Source: Epithemia pelagica
Taxonomy: Eukaryota > Bacillariophyta > Bacillariophyceae > Surirellales > Surirellaceae
Length of the DNA stretch: 64,000 nucleotides
Direction: 5' to 3'
NCBI GenBank assembly: GCA_946965045.2
Contig: OX337240.1
Span: 2,604,001-2,668,000, forward strand
Both the position numbers and the translations under genes were made by a program. Shown one piece after another: positions 32,001 to 42,865 of this stretch (position 1 is its first letter; each line of letters opens with the position of its first letter). The notes under the pieces were generated by a model. It saw only the letters and a program-made list of their open reading frames with translations. It ran no database searches and had not been told where the DNA came from.

Positions 32001-34154
32001 CTGAAGAAGGTGATGATCAGTCTCAACATGATGAGGAGGAAAGTGGCAACCGTGAGAATGAAGGAAGATACAGCTTACGAAGCCGCAGAACACGAGACTA
32101 TAGTCACAGATACAATCCTGAGGAGTTTGACACAAGCGACCGAGAAAATGATGACGAGGATGGTGCAGTCATGGCTGAAGTGGCAGGAGTTGAAGATACC
32201 GTGGAGACTCCACAAATGTCATTGAAGTTGGGGTTGAAAAAGTTCGGCGAAGAAGGATTGGACGCTGTACGGAAAGAGATGAGGCAACTGCATGACAGAA
32301 AGGTTATCAGGCCGGTCGCGCGGTATAGCTTAACACCAAAACAACGAAGAGATGCGCTGGCCTATCTTATGTTCCTAAAAAGGAAAAGAACAGGCAAAGT
32401 GAAGGGTCGCGGATGCGCGGATGGGCGCAAACAGCGCGATTATATACCCAAAGAGGATTCGACGTCACCTACAGTAAAAACAGAGTCGGTTTTACTAACA
32501 GCCGCTATCGACGCGAAAGAAAAACGAGACGTTGCAGTGGTAGATGTGCCAGGGGCCTTTATGCAGGCAGATATGGACGACATTGTTCACATCAGATTTA
32601 CTGGGGAAATGCTAGAGATGTTACTGGAAATTGACCCATGCTATGCCGGCTACATATGCTATGAACGAGGGGAGAAAGTGTTGTACGTGGTGTTGGACAA
32701 GGCCCTTTACGGTACTCTAAAGGCAGCTCGGCTATTTTGGGAGATGCTAAGCAAGCAACTGGTTGAATGGGGTTTTGTTGTGAACCCATATGATGAGTGT
32801 GTGGCGAATAAGGAGTGCAGTGGCTGGTGGCCAATTGACAGTCACCTGGCATGTGGACGATATCAAGGTTTCACACAAGTCCAGCACAGTCGTAGATCAG
32901 TTCATTCAACAAATGGAAGAAACCTTTGGGAAAGAAGGACCCCTAACCATATCACGAGGAAAAGTGCACGACTACCTCGGTATGATACTTGACTATTCAG
33001 TGGAGGGGTCAGTGATTATCAGAATGGAGAGCTACATCAACAATATGATCAATGACATGCCCGAGGACATGATAGGAGTGGCATCAACACCCGCTTCCAG
33101 CAGTTTGTTCAAAGTGAACACGAGCGGTACACCAACTTTGAATTCCAAGAAGAAGGAAATTTTTGTGCACCTTGTAATGCAAGCCCTCTATCTCAGTCAG
33201 AGGGGTCGTCCTGATATCCGTACAGCAGTGTCTTTCCTGTGCGGGCGACTAACTTGCCCTGACGAAGATGATTACAGTAAACTCAGTCGAATGATGAAGT
33301 ATCTACAAGGAACCCGGTCGCTTCCTTTAACTCTACGGGTAGAGGATGATGGAAAACTGCAATGGTGGATTGATGCTTCATATGCAGTGCACCCCAACAT
33401 GAGGGGTCATACAGGAGCAACGATGTCAATGGGTAAAGGCTCAGTATTCAGTGGATTTTGGAAACAAAAGATGGTGACTCGTAGCTCGACCGAAAGTGAG
33501 GTTGTCGGCGTGCACGATGTCCTTCCACAGATATTGTGGACCAAAATGTTCTTGGAAGCGCAAGGGTTTTCCATCGCTGCAAATGTGCTGTACCAAGATA
33601 ACTTGAGTTCTATACTTCTTGAGAAGAATGGACGTCAATCAAGCACGAAACGAACCAAACACATGCACATACGTTATTTTTATATCACCGACCAAGTGAA
33701 GAAAGGGGAAATATCAATCGAGCACTGTCCAACCAAGGACATGATAGCGGACTTTTTCACAAAGCCTCTTCAAGGACACCTGTTTCACAAGTTGCGGAAC
33801 CTTGTAATGGGAATGGATCCACCAACTGACCAGATGGAGGACCCAAGAAGTGTGTTGAAGCGCGAGAACCGACGGACGAACGATTCGGAAGCTGGTCATT
33901 CGGAAGCAATGCCGATTACGACAAAGACCAAACTTGTCCACCAGGGAGACAAGAAGTCATACTGGAAAGTCAGCAATACAGATAGGGACACAAGTCAACC
34001 ACATGATAACAAGGATAACAAGAAAGGAAAAGACATGGCCGGATCAGACGCCGGTCTTAATGCCTTTGGAATGACCACGACAAGAAGTTACAGGGACATC
34101 CTGATCGGAGAAGGTCATGGAGCTCAAAATAAGACTAGATTAATGACGAGCTGA
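29024..34154 (+). CDS. Gag-Pol polyprotein of the 28.6-kb copia element (one frame change)
   Basis: Gag and Pol are fused in one frame from ATG 29024 to 32992 (1322 aa); the rest lies in another frame ending at 34154 (open from 32790). Visible in order: an Arg/Gly-rich N-terminus; the CCHC knuckle Cys-Tyr-Asn-Cys-Gly ... His ... Cys (about residue 341); protease Leu-Leu-Asp-Ser-Gln-Ser (about 401); the integrase core with Asp (about 628), Asp-Gly-Ala (about 688) and Glu (about 722); and a long Asp/Glu-rich linker. Then comes reverse transcriptase with Asp-Val-Pro-Gly-Ala-Phe (about 1172). After the frame change near 32815-32850 come Trp-His-Val-Asp-Asp and RNase H (Trp-Ile-Asp-Ala-Ser, Ser-Thr-Glu-Ser-Glu). 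About 98 C-terminal residues are encoded by the 3' LTR. Confidence 0.88.
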
Positions 34155-34243
34155 GAGAGCTCACTCTACAACGAAAACGAAGTTTGTAAGGAGAAACAAG
34201 CGTGCCATTGCATAGGCTGAAGGCTGAGCAATTGGTTTTAACA
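33853..34243 (+). repeat. 3' LTR of the 28.6-kb copia element
   Basis: 391 bp, identical by eye to 28617-29007. The pol stop codon (34152-34154) is inside it, so the LTR supplies the polyprotein's C-terminus. Confidence 0.92.
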
Positions 34244-34312
34244 CCCATCCTGACGACGCGTTGTGCTTGTACGCCTGTCTTCTTCTCGTAGTCTGTCGGA
34301 ACTTGCTAGATA

Positions 34313-36391
34313 CTAAGGGAGAGAGTAGTTGCAAGTTGCTGAAAGGCCCAGAGGGAAACCGAGATGGCCCTGTAATAGGATCCACCAATACCATTCTGCC
34401 AAATTGGTACATGGTGGTGGTGGTGGTGGTGTCTCGAAGCAAGTATTATCAGATCGGCGAAATACTTGGGAGTGAATCGTCGTGTACAGATTGTGTGTAC
34501 TTTTTTGCTTGAATATTTCCTTTGCCTTCTCGGTTGGTGCAGTTGGTAAGCAGGTACTTGTCGGTCCAACTTGGCCAAGGATGATCGCGTTCTGCGTATC
34601 AATCGTGAAGGATTTAAAATGGTCTTGACGGTCTTCTTGAGATTCAAGGATGTTACTCTGTTGAGTAATAGCCTGGGTCAATTGGTCGCGTTGGTCCGAG
34701 AAGGTCGTGGAAAACTGCTCAGTCATCGACTTTGTCATTTGAGTAGTAAGGAACAGGACATCTTTCGAAATCGGTGGGGAGGCAACTTGACAATCAACCG
34801 GCGAAGCGCGTCGAGTAGGTTTACGTGATTTTTCTGGGGAGAAGTTGCCCGAACGTTCAATCGCAGGTGGGCGTGGACCGCAAGTCGTTGCATACATGGG
34901 AGTCGATCGATCCGGCAGTGAGGTCTTGAAATAGAATTCAACGGCTTTGATGGCGGAACCATAATTCGCAGGGTGATCCAAGAAGATATCATCGACAATA
35001 ATCTTCCCGCGGTGGACACCCCAGAGAAAGCGAATGGTGTCTTGTAAGCGAATACAATGTGGATCAGAAGCCCGAAATTCCACAGAGGATGGACGAGTCT
35101 TGGGGTTTTCAAAAGATCGTCGCCATCTGGAAAGGATCTTCGAGAAGATGAATTCTACCAACTCCGGGATACTGCACTGAGAGCCGCGAGAGTTGCCACC
35201 ATGGTGATCGTTCTTGGAGCGACAAGAGGGGTCGAGGAACTTAATCAATTCGCCTGAAATCGATGGGGGGAGAAGGACAATACTCTTGCAATCAAGCGAA
35301 TGGTCGTGTCGATACTGTACATCAGTTGGATCATCTGACTGGGTATCGGGATATGTCAGATAAGGGTTGTAGCCAGAAAACACCGAAGCCTTCAAGGACA
35401 AGCCAGATAAGGAGTTCGAGTCTTTTTGTACGCAATCCGCCACAATCTCCGCAAAGGTCGGAATGCGCATGTAATCTATGTTCTTCAAGATTGAAGAGAG
35501 TTCGTCCGAATCAAAAGTTCCTGGGGGGATATCGAAAGAGTCTTTCGTGAAACAGAGGAAGACTGGTTCCGGAGCAAGTACAGAGCCCGAGTCAGGGGAC
35601 ACGAACATGTTGTGGATGACTACTGGATTTTTCTTTCGATCGAAACCGAGAAAGGCAAGTGGTTGGTTCTTGGAGTGTATCGAGAGGAAGGCTTGGAGTT
35701 CGTTGAGATTCGACACTTCGTCAAACTTGGAAGAAAGGGAAATCCAATTTGCGGGATCGCTTTCGATCGAAACATGGAACTTTCCACAAAAGGAGTCCGA
35801 CCAAGCATCGCTGTCGATTGCAGAAAACTTCATGAAAGTCTCCTCATCCAAAGGGAAAGGGAGAGTGTACAAGTCTAGCTTGGGACAGTCCTTGGGAGGA
35901 AGAGCGCGGGCCATGCGAGAGTAAAACTGCTTCGGGGTCTCAAAAATACGATCCCGTTCAGCCTTAGCTTGGGGGGAATCGATTGGGATCTTCTATGACT
36001 CTTCATTCGTGTCAGTATCCATCTTGGAAGGGTTCATGGGGGTCTGGGGGGCCTTCATGAGAGGGACGGGATTCGAAGACGTCTTCTTCGCAACGGTACT
36101 GGAAGAGGAATCTCGGTTCTGACTCAACTGGGAGATCACCGCCGGAGGAGACTTGGGAGACGCAGGAGGTTTCTTCGTCGAGGTCTTGGAAGCCTTCTTC
36201 AACTTCTAAGAAGGGGCTAGGGAAGGGTCAATCGAGCTCGAACGACCAGTTTCGGGATCGGGACGAGTTGCAATGCCAGGAACGGGACTCTTGTTATCGA
36301 TCACATCGGCAAGTAAGTCCAGTCCGCCCGAATCCGAACGGCGAGCTTCAGAAGCAGAGGGCAAGTCAAATGGGTTCTCGTTGAACGTCAT
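34313..36391 (-). pseudogene. Gag-like ORF of an unclassified retroelement, two in-frame stops
   Basis: Three consecutive open segments share one frame: ATG 36391 to a stop at 36206, 36202 to a stop near 35993, and 35914 to 34313 (533 aa). Joined in that frame they give about 690 codons with a Pro/Ser/Lys-rich N-terminal region, a long middle domain with no recognised motif, and a coiled-coil-like Gln-rich stretch (Thr-Gln-Met-Thr-Lys ... Gln-Gln-Ser-Asn-Ile) near 34650-34750. The composition recalls retroelement Gag proteins, but I see no zinc knuckle or pol. It could instead be a decayed host gene. No intron signals explain the stops. Confidence 0.45.
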
Positions 36392-36870
36392 GATAGTAAA
36401 AGGCAGCAAAGAATAGGAACAATCAATCAAATTTTTGCTAGGCGACTACGCTAGAGACTTGCTTCCAAGTCACAACGTGGGATGGCTTGAGACTCTGCAC
36501 AAACCAAAGATTGTGAGCTCCTCTGTCTTCCGTCACATATCTTGGGGGAGGTTCGTCCGCGCCAGTAGTTGTGCGCGCCCGGACTGTGCATTGCCAGCGC
36601 CATCGCCACGCCGCGCTCGTTTAGGACTGGTAAGAGCCGTTGGATGTTCCAAATCGTTTAGGATTCGTTTAGGACTTTCGATTGCTTCCAGAAGATGACC
36701 GATCGAAACTCCTAAACAAGAGGCCTTTCAATCCTAAACAGGAGGCCAAATGCGTCTGAACGTCGTACGATTTGGAGCGATCTGATTGGCTAAGAATAGG
36801 ATTTTTAGGATTTTAGGTCAAACCGTACGAGCATTCCCTCTCCAAAATCATCGTCCCCCAGAAGCAGAAG
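36392..36870. other. Intergenic region with GTTTAGGA repeats
   Basis: Contains several dispersed copies of CGTTTAGGA and its inverse (36618-36760) and the 23-bp inverted partner of the repeat at 26876 (36804-36826). There is no credible gene. It ends at the terminal repeat of the next element. Confidence 0.5.
36804..36826. repeat. 23-bp inverted partner of the repeat at 26876
   Basis: TTTAGGATTTTAGGTCAAAC and the next three bases are the exact inverse complement of 26876-26898. The two are 9.9 kb apart, or about 4.3 kb if the nested copia element is subtracted. Confidence 0.6.
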
Positions 36871-37666
36871 CATTACGAGCACATCCACTCCCTTTGTGAG
36901 CGCAAGCCGATCTTCTCTCCCTTCACCACCGTCTCAGAAACCAAAATTTCACTATATACCCAAAGTGTGAGAAACCAATTTGTTAAATATAACTCCCGAT
37001 CTGGACAAAAAATCTCCAAAACCATCCGATTCATCTTAGATGCCCTTAATGAACCCATTCCCGACCCTCCAGCTCTGATGTAAGTATCCCAAATGATCCA
37101 CCGATACTTTCCCGAGTGCACTCAATAGTTACATCAGAGCCACAAGCAACAACTTGTGGTCCAATTTCCACTCCAAACCAGGACCCCGCTGTAGAATTAA
37201 AATGTGAGCAACAACCCCAATCCACACCTCGACTGTCGTACGCACCGGCACCATCAAACATTAATTTTTATCCATCTTCGAATAATATATAAAGCATCAG
37301 TCGCATATTACTCGTTGTTCAATCACTCTTTTTTTGTTTGGGCCTTTCGATTGATCGATGACTTTACCTTGCCCAAACGTCATGACAATCCTATATTTCG
37401 CTTCATACAAAGCATCAATCAAACAACCCTATTGCTGAAGTAGACATCTTACCCTGACAGAGCATCCTGTGTAAGTATTTGGTACAGCTTCGCGTGATTC
37501 ATCTGCAACAGGTCCGAGACCACCTCCAAAATCGTCCATTTGGTCTTCATCCTCTCTTCTCATGCTCTCTATTTGTTCCAACAGCAATCACCACCGTCCC
37601 CACATTGTTGAAAGTGTTGTTGTATATCAACAAATAGCCCGCGACAGTTACAGGGCTTATTCTTCC

Positions 37667-40600
37667 ATGGACGATAAGAACGACGCGTCGACTTGTCGAT
37701 CGACCTGTCTTCTGAAGAATGTTGGTGCTTCTCCGAATAAACAAACAAGGGCCACAAGGAAGAGAACTGGTATTGGAGTTTCTGATTCTTATTACGAAAG
37801 GGAGCAAGTCGCAAAGGTTTGCCGCAATTTCAAGCATCGAAAGTATAAACCTTGCTCTGTCTTTGGCTTGGATAGAGTCGAGCGATATCGAGGTGGATTT
37901 TTCTTTTGTCTGAACTGTCACTTTGCCGATACTCGTGAACAGAACGACTCGAAGCACCCGATCAACAGATTTAGTGGTCTATATAAATGCCAAGCCAAGC
38001 ATACAGATATTATTTTCCCCACCGACCGAATGATTGACAAAAAACGACGTAAGCAGACTGCCCAACCACAAGCAACGACATCTTCCGAAGCGCCAGAACC
38101 TGCCAATCCGAAACCCCCACCTCCCTTGGAAAACGATTTAGAGAAGCCTCAGCCCAAGAAGAGACGAGGCAAACTCAAGTTGACAAACAGGAAGAAGTCC
38201 AAGGTTACCAAGCCACCTCCACAAGCCTCATCTCAGTCCAACGAAACAGAGCCCGAACCCGAACCCGAAGTAGTTGACAAAGAGTCATCTGAAGAATCAG
38301 ACGACGATGACAACGACAGTAGTATTGGACAAGTAGATCCTATAACATATATTGACAAGATGACTCAGACTGACCCAGTTTCCATTTCGTCCAATAATGT
38401 GCAAACCAATGATCAAGATCTTTCCAGTCGTGAAAGTCAAGTTTCACATCAAAACCCGTCCCACAGCACAAGTACAGCAACCTCTGCAAGTGTTGAAGTG
38501 AGCAACACCAATACGCAATCCTTCACAGTAGTAACTGAAAACGGTTACATTGCACAAGTTCAAGGACTGCAAAATCGCTTGTCCAAGGAAGCATCCGAAA
38601 ATGGAAGACTACAACGTGAATTGGACAAGGTTCGGAAAAAAGCAAAGTCAAGGTATGCCCGGATTCGTACCTTGGAGAACAAATTGGCCACTCTTGACCC
38701 GACCAACAAACCAACCGTCCCTACCACTTGTTCCGATCCCGAGAACGCCGAGGCCATTGTTGAGTACATCAAGCAAGTGATCAACAACGCCGTCGAGGAT
38801 CACAATGAAAACAGTCATCGGGCGAAGACATTCTTCAATCTTCTTTTGTCGATGCTTGTACACAGTGGTCTACACTATAACAATCTACGTGATTCTATTG
38901 TGAAGGTTGTTGGACGGTATCTTCGTACCAATGTGTTCAGCCCCTACAAGCTACTACGGGAAATGGACCTAGCTGGTGGCAAGTTGAGCTATGCTGGAGT
39001 TGAAGTGCTACGCCGATGCGAGTCTAATGGAACGAAAGGGAAGAATACTATCATCCCACCCTTCGAGACTATGCTGCCTTTGTGGAGAGGTTCGCGAATA
39101 CCATCGTTCCTTACCGAATGATTCGCAACAAACATGATGGTTCGGAAGGTTTTTTTTTCCGATGTGCTGACACTATGGCTGGTGGGTTACAAATTCAAGG
39201 CTTGCTTGATGGAGAAGCAAAAGAACGGGAAGCAACTGCGTCTATGAGTATGGATGGGGCACGACTCAGCAATCATACAACTCACACTATGGGTGGTTTG
39301 AAGATGAACGACAAGTCCAACCCCTTCAAACAGAGTCATGTCGCTGTGATTCCGCAAGTCTGCGTAATACAGCAAGAAAACAAGAAGACCAGTCGAGGAC
39401 TATTCGCGATGATGCATAAAGAAAACAAAGAAGCGGCCCAAAAAGTTCTGCCCTCCAAGTATGGGATAAAGAAGGTGCTAACCCCGTTCGATGCAGATAT
39501 GTCCTGCGACTGGAAATTGTCGGACAGGGGTGGAGCAGCGAAGAATGCAACACATCCGTGCTCCAAATGTCACATCCTAAGCGCAAATCTGGCACTCCCG
39601 AATGAAGACAAAGAATTCTGCAAGTGGTGTATCAATTCCGGCTTTGCAGACGACGACGAGTGGGAATGTTTCCACCATCCGATGTGCACGGATGAGTTCC
39701 TGGCAACCAAACAGGCTGAAATAGATGAGTTCCAAAAGGATCTGCCCACAATAAGCAAGCAGCTGGATCTCTTATGGGCAGGATCCAATATCAAGATCAA
39801 GAAAGACGAAGACCCACGGGCTGCCGGTACGGACACACAGAAGAAACAGCTGAGTTCAATTCACTTCGATGTCAGGTAAGCGGATCCACAACAACGAACT
39901 TTATATTCAACAAAAGTCTGCCACGACCTTCGGATTCGGAAAATGTCTCTACAAGGATCTTTGCTCGCTAGGCAAGAGCGATTGAAAACACAACACATAC
40001 GCGAATGGCAATACATGGAAGCTTCGGCCTGTCTGAAGCAGTTCGGCAAGAACTCAGTCACGTCCGGGGTAGTTCTCCTAATGGAAGCCATTCCGTGCAT
40101 ACTGCATATGGAAATGCGCGTCGGAATCTCCATCATCACAATGCTACTCCGAGTTGGTCTCATGAACGCTAAGAACAACTTGCTTTCATGGATTCCTAGA
40201 ACCCAAAGATGATCAATAGACAAGAAGACGACTGCCTATCAGAACAAGTTGAACGTAACAATCAACACATCTCTACTTGGAAGTAACAAGTTAGCCTTCC
40301 AATGGAAAATACCATACGACAAGAAGACCAAAGAGATCGACGAATGCAAAATGAATAACACGCAAGTACGACGGATGATTGATGGCATCGAGTGTCTGAT
40401 CGACTTGTGTATTGCAGACGAATCTCACAAACCAAAGTGGAAACGAGGCATGGAGTTTTACAAGAAAGGAATGGACATAGTAAAGAGGAAAGGTGAACTG
40501 GCGCAACCACAAGTCCTGGAGTTCCAAAAATACATGGACATATTTTTCCAAGAGTGGGTGAATCTCTATGCGGACCAGGGTGTGACAAACTACATCCACT

Positions 40601-41067
40601 ACCTGGGAGCGGGTCACATTGCCGAGTATCTTCTGCACTGGAAGAACATTAGTGACCATTCGCAACAAGGTTGGGAAGCGTTCAATAACGCATTCAAATC
40701 CTATTATTACAACAGGACTCAACGTGGTGGGGCGGTGAATAAAGGAAAGGGCGAAAGATCCAGGCTCAAACCAATGGCAAGGTGGCTTCAACGACGCATG
40801 GTCTTCATGCTCGATCATACCAAAGAATCAATTGAACAGGGGATTGAGGAATTTGATGAGGCAAAGCAGAAGGAACTTGCGGAATGGGTTCAGAAACATG
40901 GTGGCACTGTCGAATATGGTGTGTCAAACGAATTGGATTTCGATGCGAACGAAGATGGGGAATTTCTCATGGACTGGGAGATGGGTCCGACCTCATTGAA
41001 CATGGAGGTCTCGAGTGATGATGACGACGATGAAGATGTTGAGCATAGCGACAAATCATCCACGTAG
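37667..41067 (+). pseudogene. ORF-A of the unclassified transposon, copy 1; candidate transposase
   Basis: About 1,130 codons from ATG 37667. The frame breaks once near 39058-39064 (one base lost, by comparison with copy 2), and two in-frame stops follow (TAA about 39877-39879, TGA about 40210-40212). In order: an N-terminal Cys/His region (Phe-Phe-Phe-Cys-x2-Cys ... Tyr-Lys-Cys-x3-His, about residues 80-120), a Lys/Pro- and acid-rich linker, a coiled coil (about 335-370), a conserved middle domain with two Cys-x2-Cys pairs (about 39560-39625), then Ile-Pro-Cys-Ile-Leu-His-Met-Glu (about 40090). The end carries Gln-Gly-Trp-Glu ... Arg-Thr-Gln-Arg-Gly-Gly (about 40660-40730). The last two blocks recall C-terminal parts of uncharacterised eukaryotic transposon proteins. 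A transposase role is inference from size and context. Confidence 0.65.
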
Positions 41068-41110
41068 ATTGATAAAACAGAGTAACAAACATGCGTTTTA
41101 AATAGTCATC

Positions 41111-42865
41111 TTAAGCAAAGTCAGCAATCATTTGGGATAGCTTCTGAGCATCATTACAGTAGTGGTAAACTTGATTGTGCAAGTGCTTGTTGCTGTCGAA
41201 CAGATCTCCGTCAATTACTATGGAAACGTACCAAATTTCAGTTGATATTTCCAAAGTTCCAACCAGTTCTAGTTGTTCAATGTGCTCGTCACAGCCTTGG
41301 GGAGAATGGAAGAGGGTGTAGTCTTCTTTGTCTCTAAGAACACTAAGAATCCGATTGTTCGCCGGAATCTTGGTAACTACTTGGTACACCGAGCCTTCGA
41401 GATAAAATTGGTCTCCCAAACTGATAAGAGAGTCATCTACTGGTTGGTTCGAAGCGTAAAACGAATGATTCTTCGACATTGGTGTAAGAGAGGGACTGCC
41501 ATGCACTATTTCCTTTGGGGGAGTCACTTTGGGTGGTGCTTCATCATTCCGACACTCTTCTTCACTGTCCGAAGATTCAATGACAGCAGATTCTGCGTCT
41601 TTAATCAATGGGCAAGGGGGCATGACACCAGTGAAATTGTCTCTCTTGTACGGACGGGCTTGCAGGAGACAGGTCAAGTGCTGCGAATCAGGGGGTGTAC
41701 GTAGACTGCCATCTCGGGCAACATCATAGCGATAACGCTGAAAGGACACTACCACTTTGCATTGTAGGGCACCAAAGGTCATGTCAATTCGTTGTCGCTG
41801 GGTCCGTTTCTTGAATGGTGGTTCTTCGCGCTCACCCGAACCATTGATGAAAGTAACAAAGTGCCCGCGCTTGAGAGTCAAACCATCCTCTCCATGCTTC
41901 AATGTTGGGCGGGCTTCGCATGACCCGTAAACAGCGGAAAGACCAAGGAATCGACGTAGGATGTCAATATCTTGACAGGTCTGAAAGCGGAGTGTTGTCG
42001 TCGACAGCATCATCTTCACTTTCTTGCGTGTCAGATTCCACTCTGTGTCCTGGTAAGTTTCAGAGGTAATCTGTTGGTCGGAAGAAAGACATTTGACGTT
42101 AGAATTTGCCAGTTTGTATAAATAGTTAAAGGTTTCCATTGGAATGGAACCCAGGTTGAGCGATTGCTGGTCATATGTTTCCAATTGATGACCCCGTCTG
42201 TTTAGGATTTTTATCAATCCTTTACGGAGTAAGTACAGACCAGTCCACACATTGCAATGGAAGCAGCATGGAGTACATGCAAAGGATGATAAGAACTCCT
42301 TGGGTAGGTGGTCCATTGGGAAACAGTGAAAATCCATGAGACTCATTTCTTGTAAGGATGGAGTTGGGTCTTCGTCGCATCTGGCTGGCTGTTCGTATCG
42401 AACAAAGTAGACATTCATTAGACCGTGGGCCCAACTGTTTGCAGGGTCACTTAGTTCCTTGAGAGAAAATACAAAAGCAGGGAACCGAATCTTTATATTT
42501 TTCGTCAACAGGTTGTCTGCAACGATCCGACGATTGGACTTGTAGAGCTCCACATTCTCGCTGCCGATACCTTCAATGATCCTGCTGGCAGAGTTCGGAG
42601 GAATGTCAGGGTGGCATTTCAGCTTCTTCTTCGGAAAAAGCGGCAAGTATACGCGTAGTTGTACTTGGCCTTCCCAGGTCTTGAATAGACGACAGACAGT
42701 TGTCGTCCCATCATCTTGGTTGGGTAACTCAACATGGAGAAACGTCCCGATGTGAAACACATCGTTGAAGCTCGGAATGTAAACCGGGGCTTCCGGATCC
42801 GTTGCCGCCATTGTAGCGACTAGTATAGGAGAAATGTTGGATTGTTCAATTGTATTTCGTGGCAA
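41111..42865 (-). CDS. ORF-B of the unclassified transposon, intact, 584 aa
   Basis: A continuous frame. The ATG at 42865 is the most upstream; comparison with the copy-2 fragment, whose Met sits just before Ile-Tyr-Val-Pro, suggests the in-frame Met about 18 codons in may be the true start. Residues about 28-200 are conserved with 59464-59973 and contain Cys-His-Pro, Leu-Tyr-Lys-Ser, Ile-Lys-Ile-Arg-Phe-Pro-Ala-Phe-Val-Phe and Asp-Pro-Ala-Asn-Ser-Trp-Ala blocks. Cys-x2-Cys-x2-His-Cys follows at about 211-217. The remainder includes a Ser/acid-rich linker and no known motif. It is convergent with ORF-A. It is intact although ORF-A is broken. Function unknown. Confidence 0.65.
   Translation of the reverse strand: MPRNTIEQSNISPILVATMAATDPEAPVYIPSFNDVFHIGTFLHVELPNQDDGTTTVCRLFKTWEGQVQLRVYLPLFPKKKLKCHPDIPPNSASRIIEGIGSENVELYKSNRRIVADNLLTKNIKIRFPAFVFSLKELSDPANSWAHGLMNVYFVRYEQPARCDEDPTPSLQEMSLMDFHCFPMDHLPKEFLSSFACTPCCFHCNVWTGLYLLRKGLIKILNRRGHQLETYDQQSLNLGSIPMETFNYLYKLANSNVKCLSSDQQITSETYQDTEWNLTRKKVKMMLSTTTLRFQTCQDIDILRRFLGLSAVYGSCEARPTLKHGEDGLTLKRGHFVTFINGSGEREEPPFKKRTQRQRIDMTFGALQCKVVVSFQRYRYDVARDGSLRTPPDSQHLTCLLQARPYKRDNFTGVMPPCPLIKDAESAVIESSDSEEECRNDEAPPKVTPPKEIVHGSPSLTPMSKNHSFYASNQPVDDSLISLGDQFYLEGSVYQVVTKIPANNRILSVLRDKEDYTLFHSPQGCDEHIEQLELVGTLEISTEIWYVSIVIDGDLFDSNKHLHNQVYHYCNDAQKLSQMIADFA

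Larger units (their letters stand above)
28617..34243 (+). mobile_element. Ty1/copia LTR retrotransposon of a second family, very recent
   Basis: Two 391-bp LTRs (28617-29007 and 33853-34243) that I could not distinguish by eye, flanked by the 5-bp duplication CCCAT (28612-28616, 34244-34248). Inside is one gag-pol frame with a single frame change. The LTR, gag and protease differ from the 13- and 47-kb elements, so this is a separate lineage. Identical LTRs indicate very recent insertion. Confidence 0.93.
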
